NCBI GenBank assembly: GCA_020849765.1
Contig: JADLAY010000071.1
Span: forward strand, 1-64,000
Direction: 5' to 3'
Source: Anaerolineae bacterium
GTDB lineage: Bacteria > Chloroflexota > Anaerolineae > Aggregatilineales > Phototrophicaceae
Length of the DNA stretch: 64,000 nt
Shown: positions 21,423 to 29,143 of the stretch, one piece after another
Layout of the letters: every line of letters starts with the position of its first letter
Position numbering within the stretch: the first letter of the stretch is position 1
Notes under the pieces: model-generated
The model's input: the letters and a program-made list of their open reading frames with translations, nothing else
Told to the model about the DNA's origin: nothing
The model's database searches: none
Program-made: the position numbers and the translations under genes

Positions 21423-21456
21423 ACAAAAAAGCGAAAAGGAACCATTTCCCTTCGCT
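21423..21456 (-). terminator. Intrinsic terminator inside the rpoC leader (candidate attenuator)
   Basis: On the minus strand AGCGAAGGGAA pairs with TTCCTTTTCGCT around a 4-base loop and is followed by TTTTTTG, a textbook intrinsic terminator. It lies after the predicted transcript start (about 21494) and 122 bases before the rpoC start codon. The neighbouring gene upstream is on the other strand, so this is not the end of another minus-strand gene visible here. Conditional termination of rpoC transcription is the simplest reading. Confidence 0.7.
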
Positions 21457-21493
21457 TGCGATTAGGTGACAAGATCAATGCATAATCATACGT

Positions 21494-21517
21494 ACCGAGT
21501 ATTATAAACAACTCGGT
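21494..21517. promoter_or_regulatory. Palindrome over the rpoC -10 box
   Basis: ACCGAGT (21494-21500) and ACTCGGT (21511-21517) form a perfect inverted repeat with a 10-base spacer that contains the -10 hexamer. A dimeric regulator bound here would block RNA polymerase. No binding protein can be named. Confidence 0.55.
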
Positions 21518-21530
21518 CGGGCGCTGTCAA
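21501..21530 (-). promoter_or_regulatory. Strong sigma-70-type promoter for rpoC
   Basis: On the minus strand a perfect TTGACA (21525-21530) and a perfect TATAAT (21501-21506) are separated by 18 bases. The transcript would begin near 21494, giving an rpoC leader of nearly 200 bases. Confidence 0.85.
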
Positions 21531-21735
21531 TATGTGGGGGATATTTATGAGGCATTTCTAACGGGGCAAAATGCCGCTCACAAATCACTCGCATCGTACC
21601 GACTTTTTGCGATTGAGTCAATAACCCCACCACCCGCGTAGGAACATCACTATCAAGACGGAATCCGTCATATAAGGATGCTACAGCTAGTGTTGGAGCC
21701 TCTTGCGCTCCCCTCTCACGAAGGAGTTGGTCATC

Positions 21736-22215
21736 ATGACCACTTATCAGCTATCCCCCATCGGCCACATCCGCCACCTCGAGGGTATGTACGCCGTCGA
21801 GATCCTGCCGGAATTCCGCCCGGCACTCAAGGCGCTGGAACAGTTCAGCCATGTGCACGTGTTCTGGTGGATGAGCGAAAGCGACACCCCCGCCAGGCGA
21901 GCCAATCTCGACGATGAGCTGCCTTACGCACCCGGCCAGATCGCCGGGGTCTTCGCCAGCCGATCCAACGAGCGCCCAAACCCAATTGGCGTGACGACGT
22001 GCTTCATGCTCGACGTCGACGCGGATGCGGGTCTGATCTACGTCGCATGGATCGACGCGCACGATGGCACGCCGGTGCTTGACCTCAAGCCCTACCTGCC
22101 GCACTCGGATCGCGTGCTCAACGTGAACGTGGCACCCTGGTTTACCGGCTGGCCGCAGTCGATGGAAGACGCCGCCGACTTCGATTTTGCCGCTGTCGGC
22201 CTGGGCGAAGAATAA
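21736..22215 (+). CDS. trmO: tRNA (t6A37-N6) methyltransferase, TrmO/TsaA family
   Basis: TrmO methylates N6-threonylcarbamoyladenosine at position 37 of threonine tRNAs using S-adenosylmethionine. The 159-residue protein begins YQLSPIGHIRH and contains the family signature region FASRSNERPNPIG followed by DGTPVLDLKPYLP, both diagnostic for the UPF0066 beta-barrel. The start at 21736 is chosen because AAGGAG at 21721-21726 lies 9 bases upstream; the longer frame from 21703 is unlikely. It has no C-terminal extension of the kind found in E. coli TrmO. It is divergent from rpoC and convergent with the deaminase gene, with a hairpin terminator between. Confidence 0.8.
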   Translation: MTTYQLSPIGHIRHLEGMYAVEILPEFRPALKALEQFSHVHVFWWMSESDTPARRANLDDELPYAPGQIAGVFASRSNERPNPIGVTTCFMLDVDADAGLIYVAWIDAHDGTPVLDLKPYLPHSDRVLNVNVAPWFTGWPQSMEDAADFDFAAVGLGEE

Positions 22216-22232
22216 TCCTATCCCATCATCTG

Positions 22233-22255
22233 GGGGGCGCATTGACTGCGCCCCC
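22233..22255. terminator. Terminator between convergent trmO and deaminase genes
   Basis: GGGGGCGCA pairs with TGCGCCCCC over 9 bp around the 5-base loop TTGAC, 18 bases after the trmO stop and 9 bases from the deaminase stop. It is very GC-rich with no long U-tract; its position suggests bidirectional use. Confidence 0.6.
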
Positions 22256-22263
22256 TCACACGC

Positions 22264-24258
22264 TCAGACGACCGGCGCATCCTTGACCATCTCGATGTAG
22301 TGACGGTGAATGATGTCTTCCGGCTGAATGTCGAGCAGCGCCAGCATCTCCTGTAGACGCCCCGCCTTGATCTCAGCATCCTTCATGGAGTAAGTGCGAC
22401 TCTTCAATTCGATGAAGAGGCCGTCGACCTTGGGCTGCAGCAGATGATCGAGATTGAGGTAGTAGAGCACGCCCTGGTAGAGGATATGCCAGCGGCGGCG
22501 ATCCTTCTCCAACTGGCGCTCGTGCAGCGGCTGGAAGTATTCGCGGTAGAAGCGCAGCGGACGCGTGGCATCGGCGATGAAGCGCGAGCGGAACAGCAGC
22601 ACGGCCTGGTCGAATTCGCGCTCCGTCGTCGGCACGCTGTAGGTCAGACGGCTGCGCACACTTTCGACCTCGCCCTGCTCGTCGATCTTGTCGTCCTCAC
22701 GATAGCGGACGCGTTCTTTGCCCTCGTTATCGAACAGGAAGTAGCTATCGTACTGGCGATAATGATTAAAGTGGATGATCTGCACGTCGGGATGTTTGAG
22801 CAGCTTGTCGATGACGACTTCGTCGGCGATGCGAGCTTTGACCTGCACCTCGTAGCTCTCCGCCCGTTCGAGTTCGCTGACGGCGACCAGCTTGCTGAGG
22901 ACGCTTTCCTCGCGGGCGCGCATGAACGTATCGACCTGCACGGCGTAGTCGCGCGCTTCCTCGATCAGCGTCGCTTCGTCCAGCGTCAGGAGTTCGCGGT
23001 CGCGCATCAACCACTGTCCATTACATATGACGTGGCGAACATCCGTGCTCTTACTCGCGTAGACGATGCGCGAGTAGACGGCATCGGCGTCGCGGTCGAA
23101 CTGGGGGATGTTGTGGATGACATTGGCGTCGAGCACGATGACGTCCGCCAGCTTGCCCGTCTCCAGGCTGCCGGTCTTATCGCCCATGAAGAGCGCCTCG
23201 GCACCCTGGCGCGTCGCCATCAGCAGCGCCTGACGTGCGGGCAGTGTGGTCGGGTCATTGGCCTGGGTCTTGGCGAGGATGGCGGCCAGGTGAATCTCGG
23301 TGAACATGTCGAGATCGTTATTGCTGGAGGGGCCATCGGTGCCGATGCCGACCGTCACGTCGTGCTTGAGCATCTGCGCGACCGGCGCGATGCCGCTCGC
23401 CAGCTTGAGATTGCTCGACGGGCAGTGGGCGACGGTCGCCCCGCGGTCGTGGATGATGCGCATCTCGAACGGCTTGATGTGGACGCAGTGCGCGCACAGC
23501 GTTTTGGCGCGGAACATCTGCACGCCGCTGCCATCGACGCGCTCGACCACGCGCAGGCCGAACTCCTCGATGCTGTCGTCGACCTCCGAGCCTGTTTCGG
23601 CGATGTGGGTCAGCAGTGGCACGTCGTACTCGACGGCGAGATCGGTGCACAGGCGCATCGTCTCGTCGGTGTTGGTGTAAGGCGCGTGCGGCGCGACCGC
23701 CGGTGTGATCAGCGGGTGGCCCTTCCAGCGCTCGATGAAGCGGCGCGTGTAGGCGAGGCTGTCTTCATAAGTATCGGCGTCCGGCGAGGGAAACTTGAGG
23801 ATGCTCTGCCCCAGCACGCCGCGCAGCCCGGCATCCGCCGTCGCCTGGGCGATCTCGCTCTCGAAGTAGTACATATCGGCGAAGCTGGTGATGCCGCTGC
23901 GGATCATCTCGGCACAGGCGATCTGCGTGCCCAGGCGGCAGAACTCCGGCGTGACGAACTGACGCTCGACCGGCATGACATAGCCGATCAGCCAGACGTC
24001 GAGGCGCAGGTCGTCGGCCAGGCCGCGCAGCAACGTCATCGGCACGTGCGTGTGCGCGTTGACCAGGCCCGGCATGACGTACTTGCCCGCGCAATCGACG
24101 ACGTTATCGGAGGCGTAGGCGGCCAGCACATCCTCTTTGCTGCCGACCGCGACGATTTTGTCGCCTTTGATGGCGACAGCCCCGTCATGGATGATTTCGA
24201 ACTGCTTGTCCATAGTGACGACGACGCCACCGCTGAGAATGGTATCGACGGTTTGCAT
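22264..24258 (-). CDS. MTA/SAH deaminase-type amidohydrolase fused to a CYTH-like domain
   Basis: Residues 1-440 are an amidohydrolase of the 5-methylthioadenosine/S-adenosylhomocysteine deaminase group: metal ligands H69 and H71 (NAHTH), H191 (APHAPY), H218 (LTHIAET) and D308 (GTDGPSSNNDLDMFTE). These enzymes deaminate the purine ring of MTA or SAH. Residues about 468-650 do not belong to that family. They begin E470-V-Q-V-K474, resembling the ExExK strand of CYTH triphosphatase/adenylate-cyclase domains, and continue with RVRYRED (517-523), RSRLTY and FIELKSR (615-621), the charged strands of a triphosphate tunnel. The second Glu of ExExK is Gln here. The start ATG has AAAGGAGG at ideal spacing. 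The fusion may couple methylthioadenosine salvage to a phosphorylated nucleotide; that is speculation. Confidence 0.82.
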   Translation of the reverse strand: MQTVDTILSGGVVVTMDKQFEIIHDGAVAIKGDKIVAVGSKEDVLAAYASDNVVDCAGKYVMPGLVNAHTHVPMTLLRGLADDLRLDVWLIGYVMPVERQFVTPEFCRLGTQIACAEMIRSGITSFADMYYFESEIAQATADAGLRGVLGQSILKFPSPDADTYEDSLAYTRRFIERWKGHPLITPAVAPHAPYTNTDETMRLCTDLAVEYDVPLLTHIAETGSEVDDSIEEFGLRVVERVDGSGVQMFRAKTLCAHCVHIKPFEMRIIHDRGATVAHCPSSNLKLASGIAPVAQMLKHDVTVGIGTDGPSSNNDLDMFTEIHLAAILAKTQANDPTTLPARQALLMATRQGAEALFMGDKTGSLETGKLADVIVLDANVIHNIPQFDRDADAVYSRIVYASKSTDVRHVICNGQWLMRDRELLTLDEATLIEEARDYAVQVDTFMRAREESVLSKLVAVSELERAESYEVQVKARIADEVVIDKLLKHPDVQIIHFNHYRQYDSYFLFDNEGKERVRYREDDKIDEQGEVESVRSRLTYSVPTTEREFDQAVLLFRSRFIADATRPLRFYREYFQPLHERQLEKDRRRWHILYQGVLYYLNLDHLLQPKVDGLFIELKSRTYSMKDAEIKAGRLQEMLALLDIQPEDIIHRHYIEMVKDAPVV

Positions 24259-24463
24259 AAAGGCCTCCTTTGCGTGGTTTCGATCTTCCGGATTCGCGCC
24301 AGGAGAATCTCGGCAAAATACCCGGATGAGGCGTGCGCTGCGGCACCGGCTTCGGGGTAAATTGGCGGAATTATAGCGGGGAAACGGGGTTTGTCGAGAT
24401 CGTTACGGTTAACAAACTGTTATTTCTTCAGGCGGAAACGGCGATGGATGAGCGTCGGTCGAG

Positions 24464-24976
24464 CTAGGGATGCTCAATGTGGTAGACGGCCATGATCGTG
24501 TCGTAATAGCGATCTGTCTCCCCGGCGTAGGTCATACCCAGGCGTTCGAGCACACGCCGGGAGGCGGTGTTCTCCGGCTGAGCGATGGCGACGATCGCCT
24601 TAAGCTGGAGCACGTCGAAGCCGTAAGCGAGCACGGCCCGCGCGGCCTCGGTCGCGTAGCCCTTGCCCCAGAAGGCGCTGCCGAGCGTGTAGCCGATGGC
24701 GACCTGATCGTCCAGATGATCCAGCCCGACGTCGCCGACGAAAGCGCCGGTCGCGCGCTCGATCAGCGCCTCGAAGCCGTAGCCGTGCAGGGCGCAGTGG
24801 TCGATGTAGCCCTGAAGCTCGGCGGCGGTTTCATTGCGGGGTTTGGTCACGCCGCCGGGCAAGTAGCGCATGACCGCCGGGTCACTGTGCAAGACCCGCT
24901 GATAATCATCGACATCCGCCAGCGTGAACGGGCGGATGAGCAGGCGTTCCGTCGTCAGCGTGGGCGCGGTATTCAC
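24464..24976 (-). CDS. GNAT N-acetyltransferase, RimJ/RimL type
   Basis: The 170-residue protein has the GNAT fold: TERLLIRPF near the N-terminus, the acetyl-CoA-binding region YTLGSAFWGKGYATEAARAV (motif A, GKGYATE), and NTASRRVLERLGM (motif B). RimJ/RimL-like enzymes acetylate N-terminal amino groups of ribosomal proteins or small molecules; the substrate here is unknown. Its start codon overlaps the stop of rimO by 4 bases, so the two genes are translationally coupled. RimO modifies ribosomal protein S12, so a ribosome-directed acetyltransferase would fit but is not proven. The 205 bases downstream, toward the deaminase gene, carry no gene. Confidence 0.88.
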   Translation of the reverse strand: MNTAPTLTTERLLIRPFTLADVDDYQRVLHSDPAVMRYLPGGVTKPRNETAAELQGYIDHCALHGYGFEALIERATGAFVGDVGLDHLDDQVAIGYTLGSAFWGKGYATEAARAVLAYGFDVLQLKAIVAIAQPENTASRRVLERLGMTYAGETDRYYDTIMAVYHIEHP

Positions 24977-26400
24977 CCCAACATGCCTTCGCCGTAAATC
25001 TGTCCTGGTTGGATCACAATCGGCGTGCTGGTGTCGACGGTGCCGATCAGATCGTAGAGCGTGGCGCCCGTGATGCGCACGGGGACGATCTCGCCGACCG
25101 GCAGTTCGCCCTCGACGATCACGTAGCCATCGATCTCCGGAGCATCGCGGTAGCTGCGCCCCAGGCTGATGGTGCCCTCGACCGGGTTGCCGTCTTCATC
25201 CTCGCCTTCGCCCTGTCCCTCGACCAGAATGTCCATCGTCTTGCCGACGAAGGTCTGGTTCTTGGCCAGACTGATGCCCTGCTGCAGCTCCATCAGGCGT
25301 TCCCAACGTTCTTCCTTGACGTCATCATCGACAGGATTGGGCAGCGTCGCGCTCGGCGTGCCGATCTCGTGGCTGTATTTGAAGGCGCCGACGCGGTCGA
25401 ACTGGAGATCTTTGACGAACTGGAGCAAGCCGTCGAACTCGGCCTCGGTCTCGCCGGGATAACCGACGATGAAGGTCGTGCGCACGGCCAGATCCGGCAT
25501 CACGCGGCGCATGTTGGCGAGCGTCTCGTAAACCCATTCGATCTTGGCCGGGCGCTTCATACGCAGCAGCGTGTCACGATGGCCGTGCTGGAGCGGGATG
25601 TCGAGATAGTGCAGCACCTGTGGATGCTTGGCCATCGTCTCGATCAGGCGCGGCGTGACGTAGCCCGGATAGGCGTACATGACGCGAATCCAGCGCAGAT
25701 CCGGCGCGGCGTCGCAAATAGCGTCGAGTAGATGGGCCAGGCCGTCTTTCAGGCCGAGGTCGTGGCCGTAGTCGGTGCTGTCCTGCGCGATCAGCATGAC
25801 TTCCTTGATACCCATCTCCTGCAACTGCACCGCTTCGCGGACGACGCTCTCAATCGGGCGGCTGACGGCGGTGCCCTTGATCTTGGGGATGGCGCAGAAG
25901 GCGCATGGGCGGCGGCAGCCATCGGCGATCTTGAGATACGCGCTGGCGCCCTGAATGCTGGCGCGCAGCACGCCGCGCTCGTCCAGGCCGACGGTCGGTG
26001 CATCGGTCGGCAGGTGATAGAGCGGCTGCGGATGCTTGCGCTCGCGCAGGCGGCTGATGAAGTCGAAGATGTCCATCCAGCGGCGCGTGCCGATCACGCC
26101 ATCCAGCCCCGGTACCTCCTGCACCAGCAGATCGCCGTAGCGCTGGGCCAGGCAGCCCGCCGCGACGACCATCTGGTCTTTACGGCGGCCATCGACCAGC
26201 TCGCGCAGCGCGTCGATGCTCTCCTGCTTGGCCGCGTCGATGAAGCCACAGGTGTTGACGATCAGGACTTCGGCTTTGCTCGGATCGCCGACGCCGCGCA
26301 TGCCGTTGTGATCGAGCACCTGGGCGATGCTCTCGCTGTCGACGGTGTTCTTCGAACAGCCGAGGCTGAGCAGGTAGTAGTTGTTCTTGCGGGCTGCCAC
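24973..26400 (-). CDS. rimO: Ribosomal protein S12 methylthiotransferase RimO
   Basis: RimO is a radical-SAM enzyme that adds a methylthio group to a conserved aspartate of ribosomal protein S12. The 475-residue protein has the N-terminal UPF0004 domain with three cysteines for one Fe-S cluster (GCSKN, NTCGF, GCLAQR). The radical-SAM triad is C-x3-C-x2-C in DGCRRPCAFC, and there is a C-terminal TRAM domain with an acidic insertion (EGEDEDG). The triad spacing is canonical. The start is GTG with no good ribosome-binding site. A TATAAT on the minus strand at 26445-26450 is a plausible -10 box. An acetyltransferase gene overlaps its end by 4 bases. Confidence 0.95.
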   Translation of the reverse strand: MAARKNNYYLLSLGCSKNTVDSESIAQVLDHNGMRGVGDPSKAEVLIVNTCGFIDAAKQESIDALRELVDGRRKDQMVVAAGCLAQRYGDLLVQEVPGLDGVIGTRRWMDIFDFISRLRERKHPQPLYHLPTDAPTVGLDERGVLRASIQGASAYLKIADGCRRPCAFCAIPKIKGTAVSRPIESVVREAVQLQEMGIKEVMLIAQDSTDYGHDLGLKDGLAHLLDAICDAAPDLRWIRVMYAYPGYVTPRLIETMAKHPQVLHYLDIPLQHGHRDTLLRMKRPAKIEWVYETLANMRRVMPDLAVRTTFIVGYPGETEAEFDGLLQFVKDLQFDRVGAFKYSHEIGTPSATLPNPVDDDVKEERWERLMELQQGISLAKNQTFVGKTMDILVEGQGEGEDEDGNPVEGTISLGRSYRDAPEIDGYVIVEGELPVGEIVPVRITGATLYDLIGTVDTSTPIVIQPGQIYGEGMLG

Positions 26401-26508
26401 CAGGGGGATACTCCGGTTGTCTGTCTGGACTGGGAATGGCGGGCATTATAGACGATGGGTCGCAAGATGTGTATGATGAGGCTGAATCGAGGGTGAAGGC
26501 CTACCAAC

Positions 26509-27054
26509 ATGACCGATCAACCAAAAGAGCGCCTCAGCGCTGCCGAGTTCCTCAGTCTCCCGGAGACAAACCGCCCCTTACAACTGATCGACGGAGCAAT
26601 CATCGACATGGGATCGCCAACACCCGATCATCAAACGGTCGTGTTTCAAACTGCGTCGACCTTGAATGCGGCGGTCAAGTCCTTTGGTGGGCGGGTATTT
26701 GTCGCGCCACTCGACGTCCATCTGGATGAGGACAATGTGCCGCAGCCGGATGTCATGGTCATCCTGCAGGGCGGCAGATGCGCGGTCGGTGAAAAGTACC
26801 TGACCGGCGCCCCTGATTTGATCGTTGAGGTAATGTCTCCTGGCTCGGTCAAGCTCGATAGGCGCGAGAAGTTTCGCCTATACGAGCGGCACGGTGTGCG
26901 TGAATACTGGATTGCCGATCCACAGGAGCGTTTGATTGACGTGTGGACACTCCAGAATGACCGATTTGTGCTGCTGAATGTCTACGAAACGGGCGAGACG
27001 TTTCAATCGCCCCTGCTGGGCGACATCCACGTCAGCGATCTGTTCTCGATCTAG
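26509..27054 (+). CDS. Uma2 family PD-(D/E)XK endonuclease-like protein
   Basis: This 181-residue protein has the Uma2 (DUF820) layout. It opens with an N-terminal helix (LSAAEFLSLPE) and LIDGAIIDM. VQPDV-like PQPDVMVI carries the metal-binding Asp, and LIVEVMSPGS holds the Glu of the catalytic centre. DRREKFRLYERHGVREYWIADP is the family hallmark, with the conserved Lys after the Glu strand. Uma2 proteins are abundant in Cyanobacteria and Chloroflexota; their role is not established, though they adopt a restriction-endonuclease fold. It diverges from rimO, with about 100 bases between the two. Confidence 0.88.
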   Translation: MTDQPKERLSAAEFLSLPETNRPLQLIDGAIIDMGSPTPDHQTVVFQTASTLNAAVKSFGGRVFVAPLDVHLDEDNVPQPDVMVILQGGRCAVGEKYLTGAPDLIVEVMSPGSVKLDRREKFRLYERHGVREYWIADPQERLIDVWTLQNDRFVLLNVYETGETFQSPLLGDIHVSDLFSI

Positions 27055-27188
27055 CTACCACCGGATCTGAAGCCCCGCGCAGCCGCCGAGACGTCGTCTC
27101 GATTGTCTTTATATTGTTTGAAATGCTCAACTGATACAACTCACGATTATAACTTAACGTATTAAGTAAAGACGTCAGGGGAAGCATT

Positions 27189-27680
27189 ATGAACCAGGAT
27201 ATTGATTATCGAGCTGTGCGCCGCGAAGTGGAGGCGGAAGTTGTCCGCCGCAAACGTGCCACGCGCTGGATCTTTTTCGCCGTCAACTTTCTGATGTTCG
27301 TCATCTTTTCGAGCATCACCTGGGGTGTGTTCGCCAAGAACATGATTATGAGCGACGATGCGGCGGCGGCGCTGATCGTTATGAGCGTCGGCTGGCTCAT
27401 CGGCTTGATGTTCCAGTTCATTTCGGCGATGCTCGATTCGAAGTCCTCCGAAGAACGCATTCGTGAGGCGGCGATGGGGCAGGCCGTCGGCAAGCATCTG
27501 CTGCAGATGAGCCGCGACGCAGACGCATTCGGGGACAAGCACAAACGCGAATACAGCCTGAGCGACGATGGCGAACTGGACCCGCTGCCGATCGAGGGAC
27601 GGGACGACACCGAAGACATTACGCTCGAACTGCGCGACGTCCTGCGCCAACAGAGCGAGCGCAAACAGCAGCAGGAGTAA
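27189..27680 (+). CDS. Two-transmembrane-helix protein, first of tandem pair
   Basis: The 163-residue protein begins MNQDIDYRAVRREVEAEV, a charged amphipathic helix, then has two hydrophobic helices (WIFFAVNFLMFVIFSSITWGVF and ALIVMSVGWLIGLMFQFI regions). The C-terminal cytoplasmic part is charged, with a short conserved-looking YSLSDDGEL segment. The layout resembles the 2TM-domain family (often near PspC or histidine kinases), with unknown function. The next gene is a paralogue whose first 40 residues are nearly identical, so the pair arose by tandem duplication. The upstream 130 bases are AT-rich and probably hold its promoter (TATAAC near 27149). Confidence 0.72.
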   Translation: MNQDIDYRAVRREVEAEVVRRKRATRWIFFAVNFLMFVIFSSITWGVFAKNMIMSDDAAAALIVMSVGWLIGLMFQFISAMLDSKSSEERIREAAMGQAVGKHLLQMSRDADAFGDKHKREYSLSDDGELDPLPIEGRDDTEDITLELRDVLRQQSERKQQQE

Positions 27681-27744
27681 TTCCAACCTACCCTCTCATA
27701 TGCGCTAAACTTACGTCTGAACAACAAGTCGCAGGGGACGCGCC

Positions 27745-28200
27745 ATGAGCCAGGATATCGATTATCGAGCTGTGCGCCGCGAGGTCGAGGCAGAGGTCGT
27801 CCGCCGCAAGCGGGCAGCACGCTGGATCTTCTTCGGCGTCAATCTGATGATGTTTGGCGTCTTCCTGATCATTGCCGCGAGCATCATCTCCGGCAGCGGC
27901 GCGTCCGACGGGGCCATGGGGGCGCTCGCCATGATGAGCGCGGGCTGGTTCATCGGCCTCGTCTTCCAGTTCATCTCGGCCATGCTCGATACGAAGTCGT
28001 TTGAGGATCGCATTCGAACGGAAGTGATGAGCCAGGCGCTGGGCAAGCATCTGCTGGGTATGAGCCGCGAGGAAGAGCCGCCCGACGAGAAGCCCAAGCG
28101 CACCTACAGCCTGAGCACCGATGGTGAATTGGACACGACGCCTGTCGACGACACGGACGCCACAGAAGCCAGGACGCTCATACTGCGCCGGCGTCGGTGA
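27745..28200 (+). CDS. Two-transmembrane-helix protein, second of tandem pair
   Basis: The 151-residue paralogue of the preceding gene starts MSQDIDYRAVRREVEAEV. It shares the two hydrophobic helices, the FQFISAMLD motif after the second helix and the YSLS.DGELD segment near the C-terminus. The extracytoplasmic loop differs (ASIISGSGASDG against WGVFAKNMIMSDD). The leader before each copy ends in a similar CAGGGGA(A/C)GC Shine-Dalgarno sequence, so the duplication included the translation signal. The final residues diverge completely. It is followed after 19 bases by the ADP-ribosylglycohydrolase gene and is probably co-transcribed with it. Confidence 0.72.
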   Translation: MSQDIDYRAVRREVEAEVVRRKRAARWIFFGVNLMMFGVFLIIAASIISGSGASDGAMGALAMMSAGWFIGLVFQFISAMLDTKSFEDRIRTEVMSQALGKHLLGMSREEEPPDEKPKRTYSLSTDGELDTTPVDDTDATEARTLILRRRR

Positions 28201-28219
28201 CAGGTGTAAGGGCATCAAC

Positions 28220-29140
28220 ATGTCAGACATGACTGATCCCGCTCAAATACGCATTGACCGCGCGCGCGAGTCGCTCGAAGGGCTGTCCGTCGGCGATGCC
28301 TTCGGCGAGTTGTTCATTCGTCTCGACCCGCAGCGCGCCGCATCCTCCATCTACTATCGCCAAACGCCGTTCATGTCCAATTGGGCCTGGACGGACGACA
28401 CGAATATGGCGTTGTCGATCTATGCGGAACTGCGCGAGCACGGCGAGATCGATCAGGATCGGTTGGCGCGGAGCTTCGCCGAGCATTTCGATCCGTCGCG
28501 CGGGTATGGGGCGGGCGCGATGCGTCTCATGACGAGCATTCGCCTGCGCAAACCCTGGCGAGAAGCCGCGCGAACGATGTTTGGTGGGCAGGGATCGTAC
28601 GGAAATGGCGGGGCCATGCGCGCCGCGCCGCTGGGCGCCTATTTTGCGGATGATCTGGAACGTTGTGTCGAGCAGGCGCGGCTGGCGTCCGAGATCACCC
28701 ACGCCCATCCCGAAGGCATCGCCGGGGGCATCGCGGTCGCCGTGGCGGCGGCCATCGCTATTCGGCTGCGCGGTGAACCGACGCCGGATCGGCGCGCGTT
28801 TCTCGACCTGATCCTGCCGCACGTGCCGGAGAGCATCGTTCGCGAGCAGATCCACGCCGCGCGCGAGCTTGCGCCGGATGCGACCGTGCCGTTGGCGGCA
28901 TCCGTGCTCGGCAATGGCAGCCAGATCAGCGCACAGGACACGGTCGGCTACTGCCTGTGGTGCGCGGGCGAGCAGCTCGCTCACTACGAGGAGGCCATGT
29001 GGCTGACGGCGAGCGCGGGTGGCGACGTCGATACCAACTGCGCCATCGTCGGCGGCATCATCGCTGCCTACATCGGGATAGAAGCCATTCCCCAGGCATG
29101 GCGTCAGGCGCGCGAACCACTGCCCGCCTGGGCGCTGTGA
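28220..29140 (+). CDS. ADP-ribosylglycohydrolase (DraG/ARH family)
   Basis: The 306-residue protein removes ADP-ribose from modified substrates. Family motifs run in order: GLSVGDAFGE near the N-terminus, WTDDTNMAL with the metal-binding aspartates, GGAMRAAPLG, AHPEGIAGGIAVA, and GGDVDTNCAIVGGI, which supplies the second metal site. The start ATG 28220 follows TAAGGG at suitable distance and clears the upstream gene; an earlier in-frame start inside that gene is not credible. No ADP-ribosyltransferase is adjacent, so the substrate is unknown. Nitrogenase reductase, DNA or metabolites have all been described as targets for this superfamily. Confidence 0.9.
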   Translation: MSDMTDPAQIRIDRARESLEGLSVGDAFGELFIRLDPQRAASSIYYRQTPFMSNWAWTDDTNMALSIYAELREHGEIDQDRLARSFAEHFDPSRGYGAGAMRLMTSIRLRKPWREAARTMFGGQGSYGNGGAMRAAPLGAYFADDLERCVEQARLASEITHAHPEGIAGGIAVAVAAAIAIRLRGEPTPDRRAFLDLILPHVPESIVREQIHAARELAPDATVPLAASVLGNGSQISAQDTVGYCLWCAGEQLAHYEEAMWLTASAGGDVDTNCAIVGGIIAAYIGIEAIPQAWRQAREPLPAWAL

Positions 29141-29143
29141 CGT

